The notes under the pieces: generated by a model
The model's input: the letters and a program-made list of their open reading frames with translations, nothing else
Databases searched by the model: none
What the model was told of the DNA's origin: nothing
Part shown: in pieces, positions 56,762 to 64,000 of the stretch
Layout of the letters: the number at the start of each line of letters is the position of its first letter
How positions within the stretch are numbered: the stretch's first letter is position 1
Translations under genes and position numbers: made by a program
Source: Bolinopsis microptera
Lineage: Eukaryota > Ctenophora > Tentaculata > Lobata > Bolinopsidae
Reading direction: 5' to 3'
DNA: 64,000 nucleotides
Assembly (NCBI RefSeq): GCF_026151205.1
Contig: NC_087075.1
Span: forward strand, 7,582,858 to 7,646,857

Positions 56762-57520
56762 AACTGGTACACTATTGTTCCCCGGAGAAGAAAACTGATG
56801 CTCTAATATTTTCAAAAGAAAGGAAGTTGTACTTTAGCAAGATTACTGGTAAACAGTAATAAAAGTCGACAATCAGTTTTTGTGAAATTTGGAAAACATT
56901 TTGGCTTTGGCCTTCAGCAGAAAAATTATCGGTTTTATCGGTTTTATCTAGATAAAACCTAAATTTTTATCTGTTTATCTAGATAAAAGATTTCATACCG
57001 ATAATGGATAGCCTAACTGGTACACTATTGTTCCCCGGAAAAGAAAACTGATGCTCTAATATTTTCAAAAGAAAGGAAGTTGTACTTTAGCAAGATTACT
57101 GGTAAACAGTAATAAAAGTCGACAATCAGTTTTTGTGAAATTTGGAAAACATTTTGGCTTTGGCCTTCAGCAGAAAAATTATCGGTTTTATCGGTTTTAT
57201 CTAGATAAAACCTAAATTTTTATCTGTTTATCTAGATAAAAGATTTCATACCGATAATGGATAGCCTAACTGGTACACTATTGTTCCCCGGAGAAGAAAA
57301 CTGATGCTCTAATATTTTCAAAAGAAAGGAAGTTGTACTTTAGCAAGATTACTGGTAAACAGTAATAAAAATCGACAATCAGTTTTTGTGAAATTTGAAA
57401 AACATTTTGGCTTTGGCCTTCAGCAGAAAAATTATCGGTTTTATCGGTTTTATCTAGATAAAACCTAAATTTTTATCTGTTTATCTAGATAAAAGATTTC
57501 ATACCGATAATGGATAGCCT
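56762..57520. repeat. three tandem copies of a 253-bp unit
   Basis: Copies start at 56762, 57015 and 57268 and differ by only a few bases. Each contains inverted ATTATCGGT / ACCGATAAT around TATCTAGATA palindromes, so each copy can form a hairpin of ~85 bp. Confidence 0.95.
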
Positions 57521-58146
57521 AGCTGGTATCCATCGTAGTAGGACTTGATTGTCCATTGCTAGTTGGTTAAGCTCACTTATAGCCGTGCTGGTGCTTTTAG
57601 ATTTGACTTTGATGTTGCTCATTGTTGCTCATTGTTGCATCATGTATCAGAGCCATCAGGCTATTGCTGAAGTGCCACGTAGGTGATTGCCGGGAAGGTT
57701 TGGAGAATGGAGCTATGATCTGATCATCAGTCTGTCCTTTGTTTGCTTGTTGGTTGCTTGTTGTTTGCTTGTTGTTTGCTTGTTGTTTGCTTGTTGTTTG
57801 CTTGTTGTTTGTTGTTTGCTTATTGTTTGCTTTTTGTTTGCTTGTTGTTTGCTTGTCGTTTGTTTGTTGTTTGCTTGTTGTTTGCTTGTCGTTTGTTTTT
57901 TGTTTGCTTGTTGTATAGCATTATTATTAGAAATGCTATACTCGGTGGGACTGCGACAAACAGATGTGTTCTTTATACTTTACTTTAGAGCAGACCATTT
58001 TTGTATCTACTGTTAATAAAAATAATCAACTAGCGGATTGATTGCTGTATCTGTGATAACATTATGTTTAATTTTAACAAATAAGACAGATACGTAAATG
58101 CAAATGCTAAAAGCATCAAATGGAAAATTGTTACAGTTTAGAAGAA

Positions 58147-58466
58147 CTAGCAGGAACCCGTATAAATTAACCCTAAACGGTGTCAAGACTCAAAATACTA
58201 AAATAATTATTACCTATTTAATCGGCGTTTTTGACACCACTTGGGGGCCCAAATTTTCGGCTCTAAAATCATTATTCCTTGGCCAATTTTTTATTTTTTC
58301 ATGCCGATTTGAAGGCCATTAAAGCATTTGACCCAGCCAAAAAAGTTCCAGTTGTATATATTTTACGGTTTTTGCGGAAAGTCGCGTTAAAGTTGATGCC
58401 GTGGTGTCAGTAAAATGGCACAGATATATATATATATATCGTCTCGCTTTATATATAGTAAGATAG
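58147..58466. repeat. insertion unique to copy B
   Basis: About 320 bp absent from copy A at 45112/45113. About 58210-58420 is similar, inverted, to 49375-49560 (CATGCCGATTTGAAGGCCAT, GATGCCGTGGTGTCAGTAAA), so it is another copy of a dispersed repeat. Ends in a TA microsatellite (58428-58440). Confidence 0.7.
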
Positions 58467-58755
58467 TATAGTGTAATAATACGGAATCGTTTTAAACACA
58501 TTTTAAGATTGTAAGCTATGATTACAGAAATCAACTTATTGTGCCCATTGATTAAGATAACAATGAATAATTGTTTCTATCTAATAATTGTCTCTATAAT
58601 TATTGTCTCTATATCACGTAATCCTTGTACCCTCCACCATCAGGTATCACGAGATCACATAGCCATGTGTCTACGCGTACTGCAGTCGCGCGCTACTGCA
58701 AGTTAGAGCAAGTATCACGTGATCACGGCATCATTAGACTGAGCACCCTTAGCTA

Positions 58756-59289
58756 TTACTCTATATCGCAGAGACGGCAACTTTTACGGCAATTCTTTAC
58801 CATATCTTCTTCGTATGTTCCTAGGCAGTCTCCATTATAAATGTCCACCATAATTTTACAAATTCCTGGAATGCCGGCATCAATACATGGTGGTAGTGCC
58901 AGTGGTGATTGAGCTGAAAAGTTGTAATATTAAATACGCGTTAATGAAAGATTAATTAATGATTAAATAAGTGCATCTCCCACTTGTTATAGTGGGGCTC
59001 AATGGGTTATCTGAATATCTTATAAACTCCAGTTTCACATTAAATACATCCATAACACTCCTATTCCCTATCAAAACGATACACTAAATTGGGTTACATT
59101 TTAATTGGGTATTTTTTTAAATGTTTGGTGTAAACATACCAATGTAATGTCGATATTATGTATTAGTTATAAGTCGATGAAAATTTGGTATTCACAAATT
59201 AAATCAGATTAAAATAAACCACCATTTTGCTTACCATGAAATCCAGCCACGAGTAGAAATACTACCACAATCTTCATCATCATCATCAT
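58756..59289 (-). CDS. secreted ShK-domain peptide, copy B (2 exons)
   Basis: Exon 1 59289-59235, exon 2 58913-58756, intron 321 bp with the same GTAAGC/TTTCAG ends and phase as copy A; 70 codons including stop. Signal peptide and six-cysteine spacing are the same. Exon 2 differs from A by three Val-to-Ile changes between the first and second cysteines and just beyond; all cysteines are kept. Both copies therefore look intact and under constraint, or are very young. Shared 5' flank suggests shared expression. The same caution about calling it a toxin applies. Confidence 0.85.
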
Positions 59290-61316
59290 AGCGCCTTGAT
59301 ATCTGTATTGCGATCGTTATATTGATTTCATGAGCATGAAAGAAAGGTGGTATCGATATGATGATACAGATTATGGATACACCGGTTAAGAAATTGTTAA
59401 CATAATCTAAAACATGAACAGTATTGCTCTATGAACTGTGGCCAGAAATGTTTGTTGATAAAACAATTAAACTATGGAGAACGACCTCAGTATCAATACA
59501 AATTATAAAAAATAACGAAAATTAAATAAAATTTAAGAAGGAGCGTACTCACTTGAGCTGAGAACACAAACATACCTTCTTACCTTTCGGCCCTCAAGGC
59601 CTGGCTATGCACGAACACCATTTTGCCTCATGATTGACCTCGCCCAACCCTTCAACACTGACGTGTAATTTTTGAGTTGGATATTGTGTATTGCTGGTGT
59701 AGAAAGTATAATGTTCATTGTTCACTGTAGGGCCTGTCGTGATATCATGGATCGCTTAGGTTCCACCATGAGGATCTGGTAGTCCTCATAATTCTGCGGC
59801 CTCTATGTATCGTCATCTCGCACAACTCCTTAAGAATCTTACGTTTTTGGCATGTGAAAATTTGCAGCCTCCCAGACATTGATTGCGGTTAACGAGGTGT
59901 CGTACGTCACCTCAAGATCATGTAATTACAGGGAGCTGACAGGCCAGAAGTCAGTTGATTGGGTCTGAGGTCACGTGATTGTGAGCCTGAGGTCACGTGA
60001 CTATGACGTATCCAGAGCTTGTTCTCCGTTTCCCGCTCATTGGACCAGGTGAGCTGATCCCGTGGTTGTGAATGTGAATGTAAGTACTGTACTGTAGTAT
60101 ATCTCTATTACCCCCAATAGAAACCCAAATTTAATTTCTGACAGAAAAAAAAATTACCAAATTATCGACCTTGTTATAAACTCATTTTGATGACCGAATA
60201 CTTACAACGTTTTCGTCATTGTCAAATAAAATCCATACTTTCTACAGTAAAAAGCTTAGAGCTAAATGGTGATGTGAAGAGATTAGAGAAATTTAAACAT
60301 AAATAATTTTTTTAATTTCCTCGAACAAAGCTTCCGACAAGCAAGTTTCTAGTCAGTTATAAATGGAGGCAGGTTTTTATTGGTGTTCTTTTTTTCAGTC
60401 ATTTGACACGTGATAACCTGGGCCACATTGGTAAAACCTGGATTTTAAGGCATAAGGAACTCTGAATCCGAGTTTAATAAATTTCTCGTGCAATTTAAGG
60501 TCATGAACTGTCATTAAAATGAGTGTATAACAATTTTGATATTTTGGATTATTTCTAGCTTTCTGTCAGAAAATAAATCTGAGCTTTTATAAGGGTATCA
60601 TTTTACTAACACCACGGCATCAACTTTAACACGACTTCCCACAAAAACCGTAAAAGATATACAACTTAAACTTTTTCGACTGGTTCAAATGCTTTAATGG
60701 CCTTCAAATCAGCATGAAAAAATTAAAAATTGGCCAAGGAATATGAATTTGAGTGCCCCAAATATGGACCCCCAAGTGTTGTCAAATGGACCGGAGAACC
60801 AAAAGAGTAAGTAATAAATAGCCTTGGGAGGCTCCCAAGAGAAATGGGAGCTTGGTATTCATAATCACTACTGCACTCTCATGCGGCTTCTATATTAATA
60901 TAGAAAGTGATACATGTGTCACATGCAACTATAAGTATAATACTTGGATCGGTTTCTCCTAAAAGTTTCTCTTTGCAAGGAAAAGTGAGAGATGAGACAA
61001 CTAGCTTAACAGACGAGCACTTTAATAAGTAAGAGACCAATGCTTATATCTTTTCTCTTACACTCACATCACACGCAAAATTTACATTCACAAGCATGGG
61101 AGCTCACCTGGTCCAACGAGCTTGGTATGTATGATCACACTGCACTCTCATGCGGCTTCTATATTTATATAGAAAGTGATAATGTGTCACATGCAACTAT
61201 AAGTATAATACTTGGATCGGTTTTCCTGAAAATTTCTCTTTGCAAGGAAAAGTGAGAGATGAGACAACTAGCTTAAGAGACGAGCACTTTAATAAGTAAG
61301 AGACCAATGCTTATAT

Positions 61317-62140
61317 TAGAGGCGTGAGCTAGCCGGCTAAGCCGGCTTAGCCAGCCGATTGAAATTGCCGGCTTAGCCAGCCCATTTGCCATCGGCTAGC
61401 CGATCGGCTAACAATTTTCAGCAGTTATCACTTATCTCTACTTCAGGCCGGGAATCTAGACGGCATGTAACAAAATATACCATGATCGACTTTAGAGATA
61501 AATTTCAGAACCGTCAGACGGATCGTCTTCAAGACGAAATTAAAGTATATAAGGCCTTGCAGTGCCCTAAAAACTTTCTGTCCAAGATGGACACTCTTAG
61601 ATTTTGGAAATGTCGTAGTGATACATTGCCCCTTCTTTCAAAATTAGCATGCGCTATATTTTCGGTTCCTGCATCCGCTGCTGATGTGGAAAGTTAACAT
61701 GGTCAGCAGCAGGGCTGACTGTAAACAAGAGGATATCAAAGATCTCATCAGACAATTCAAAAGCCATTATGCTCATTAATCGTAACAGAGATCTTTTGTT
61801 AAGTTTTATAAGTAAATTAGAGATTGACTCTGACCAGTGAGAATTTCCTAACTTATTATTGACTAACTTATTATTATTGAAGTTGTGAAATTGTATCACT
61901 TGTTACCTTCCATTTCAAGTTTTGCCCTTAAAATCGACATAAAGTATAAAGAAACATAAAGTATAAGCCAATCAATTTTAATACAAAATAGTAATATTAG
62001 CAAAATAAAAATTTTTGGTACAATATCTGATATTAGGATCTGGTAATCCCATTCCCAGTTTTAGCCGGCTTCGCCGGCTAGCCAGCCGATTTTTTCTCTT
62101 AGCCAGCCGATTGCCGTCGGCTAGCCGGCTCACGGCTCTA
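61317..62140 (+). mobile_element. 824-bp hAT element, second copy
   Basis: Perfect 8-bp duplication GCTTATAT (61309-61316, 62141-62148) in one of the ~300-bp modules. Same ends and same length as 30297-31120, opposite orientation. Copy A of the duplication lacks it at the equivalent module, so it inserted after the duplication or was lost. Confidence 0.95.
61477..61697 (+). pseudogene. hAT transposase C-terminal remnant, second copy
   Basis: Same FRDKFQNRQTDRLQDEI ... LPLLSKLACAIFSVPASAAD frame ending in TAA as in the first copy; both copies carry the same truncation, so both derive from one deleted master. Confidence 0.8.
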
Positions 62141-62504
62141 GCTTATATCTTTTCTCTTACACTCACATCACACGCAAATTCACATTCACAAGCATGGGAG
62201 CTCACCTGGTCCAACGAGCTTGGTATTTATGATCACTACTGCACTCTCATGCGGCTTCTATATTAATATAGAAAGTGATACATGTGTCACATGCAACTAT
62301 AAGTATAATACTTGGATCGGTTTCTCCTAAAAGTTTCTCTTTGCAAGGAAAAGTGAGAGATGAGACAACTAGCTTAACAGACGAGCACTTTAATAAGTAA
62401 GAGACCAATGCTTATATCTTTTCTCTTACACTCACATCACACGCAAATTCACATTCACAAGCATGGGAGCTCACCTGGTCCAACGAGCTTGGTATTATAT
62501 ATAT

Positions 62505-63770
62505 TTTGGTAAGAAAACTTTAAAACATGACGTACAAAACATCAAATTTACACTCAACGGATCTAATCTTGAAATTGTTGACAGTTATTGTTACCTTGGA
62601 TTTGAACTTCATCAATCGGGTCAAGTACAGATTGCTCAACAAAACCTTAAAACCAAAGCAATGCGTGCATTTTTGGCCTGAAAAGGGTTGTCATGCGTTC
62701 AAAGTTATCTTTTAAAGCACTCCTTACACTTTTCGTCTCTCATCAAGCCCATTTTATTATATGGTGCTCCAATATGGACACCCACTAGTACGATCAATAA
62801 ATCTGTTTGCAAAACGATTAACTCGACAGAAGCAACCGCTACTAACTCACTTAAAAATCAGCGCCTCTCTGCAAGAAAGAGTGCATATTTCATTCCTAAA
62901 ATGGGCATTGGGAGTCCATCGTAAAGCATCAAATGTAGGTGTATGAAGAGAAACAGGAAGAATTCCTCTGATTTATCAATCAATTCGCTTAACACTAAGT
63001 TACTTCAAAAGGCTAATTACAAAATCAAAGTCGAATTCGTTTGTAACTGCAGCCGTAAAAGAAAAAAAATCACTAAACTTACCTTGGTATCGATACATAA
63101 AACCATTCCTTGAACTAGATGAAACTGATCACTGTAAGTGATCACAAATTATTCAAAGACTCCCTTAAAAATCAGTCAAATTTTAGTCAAAGTATCAAAC
63201 CATTATGCAGCAAAAAGTATAGAATTCCTAACATCATCGAAGCTCTAACCAATCAATTCAAAAAATGTTGGGAATATCAGAAATCTTCTTCTTCTAAACT
63301 CTCATTCTATCACTCAATCAAACACACCTTCAACCGAGAGCCCTACTAACACTTATGCAAAGGCTTCTCTCGTCGTTATAACACCACAAAACTTAGAATC
63401 AGCGCCCATGATCTCCATATTGAAAAAGGCAGATACTCCAACACACCCCGTGAGCAAAGACTATGGGCTTGGTGCCAATCAAGTATGGGCGTTGAGGCCA
63501 TCGAAGACAAGTCACATGTTCTTTACATATGTGACTTGTATTCAAAACAGAGGTCGAAATTAGTCAAAAATCTTTCTCAAATGCCACTCATATTGAAACA
63601 AGCACTGAAATCACAGACTCAAGCAATATCAATGAAACAAATCTAAAGTCCATCTTATGTAAATTTTGTCTCCTTACTCAACTGTAATTCCTCAAAATCA
63701 CCAGAGCCTCCATATTCACTGCCACCGTTCACTTAATATTCAATCAAACACCCCACAGTAATCAGTATAT
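62505..63770 (+). pseudogene. LINE RT C-terminal fragment, copy B
   Basis: Near-identical to 52500-53760. It starts abruptly at GGTAAGAAAACTTTAAAACA and has an extra TGA at 62944, where copy A has TGG, in the VGVWGETGR region. Inactive. Confidence 0.85.
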
Positions 63771-64000
63771 TCAATTTCAAGAAAGGCGCTCCTATGCTGT
63801 CAATTGTGTGTGCACTTATTTCCTTCGCTGCTCCGAAGAGCGAAATAGCTTCACCAAAGATATGCGTCAACGTAATTCAAATGCACGAAACTTAAACAAT
63901 TTTATTATCAATTTGGTGGGAACCTCGCAAATTAGTCATAATTAACATTTAAGGATAACCCTGGCCCTGACTTCAAGGAAAGATGAATGTTTTCATTAAT

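Larger units (their letters stand above)
57522..64000. repeat. segmental duplication, copy B (continues off window)
   Basis: Partner of 44425-53990 in the same orientation. It begins inside the RNase H fragment (57527) directly after the 253-bp repeat. Extra sequence relative to A: 58147-58466 and the hAT element at 61317-62140. Confidence 0.9.
59730..64000. mobile_element. long-TIR family, copy 3 (right end outside window)
   Basis: Left arm GGGCCTGTCGTGATATCATG at 59730, near-identical to 48488 onward because it is inside the segmental duplication. By comparison with copy 2 the right arm should lie ~100-450 bp beyond the window. Confidence 0.6.

Overview
This is animal nuclear DNA from a repeat-rich, gene-poor region. 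The evidence is GT-AG spliced genes of metazoan families (a two-pore-domain K+ channel, two ShK-domain secreted peptides, a BTB protein), non-LTR and Penelope-like retroelement debris, a tRNA-derived SINE, many hAT/mariner-type miniature elements with clean target-site duplications, and long minisatellites. ShK peptides with this repeat load fit a marine invertebrate, perhaps a cnidarian, but the species cannot be fixed from the window.

Layout. 0-1.1 kb: three very small single-pass membrane proteins on the minus strand. 2.7-6.9 kb: a fold-back element with ~950-bp inverted arms and a nested smaller element. 7.7-11.4 kb: a complete 8-exon K2P channel gene (minus, 379 aa), reconstructed from splice sites because its exons are short; its introns hold an E-box/CRE minisatellite, a broken duplicate exon and a 641-bp hAT-like element. 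11.6-12.5 kb: a 46-bp satellite upstream of it. 14.3-16.0 kb: a BTB gene (plus) interrupted by a 79-bp mini-element, facing a degenerate inverted BTB paralogue at 16.5-17.2 kb. 17.3-25.3 kb: hAT and mariner-like elements, a Penelope-type GIY-YIG fragment and a 5'-truncated LINE reverse transcriptase. 25-38 kb: satellites of 43, 31, 25 and 11 bp, with a duplicated ~1.9-kb block either side of the 25-bp array. 39-44.5 kb: a palindromic element and LINE fragments. 44.4-54.0 kb and 57.5-64.0 kb: two copies of a segmental duplication, each with one ShK-domain gene (minus), the left end of the long-TIR family and LINE debris. A SINE and a triplicated 253-bp repeat lie between them.

The host genes do not form an operon or pathway. 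The channel and BTB genes are divergently oriented around a ~2.9-kb spacer. The ShK genes are recent paralogues predicted to be secreted. Most of the remaining sequence is mobile or tandemly repeated. The long open frames at 29-34 kb, 44.6 kb and 57.7 kb are by-products of repeats, not genes.

Exon models come from reading splice signals and phases by eye; no alignment, database or expression data were used.
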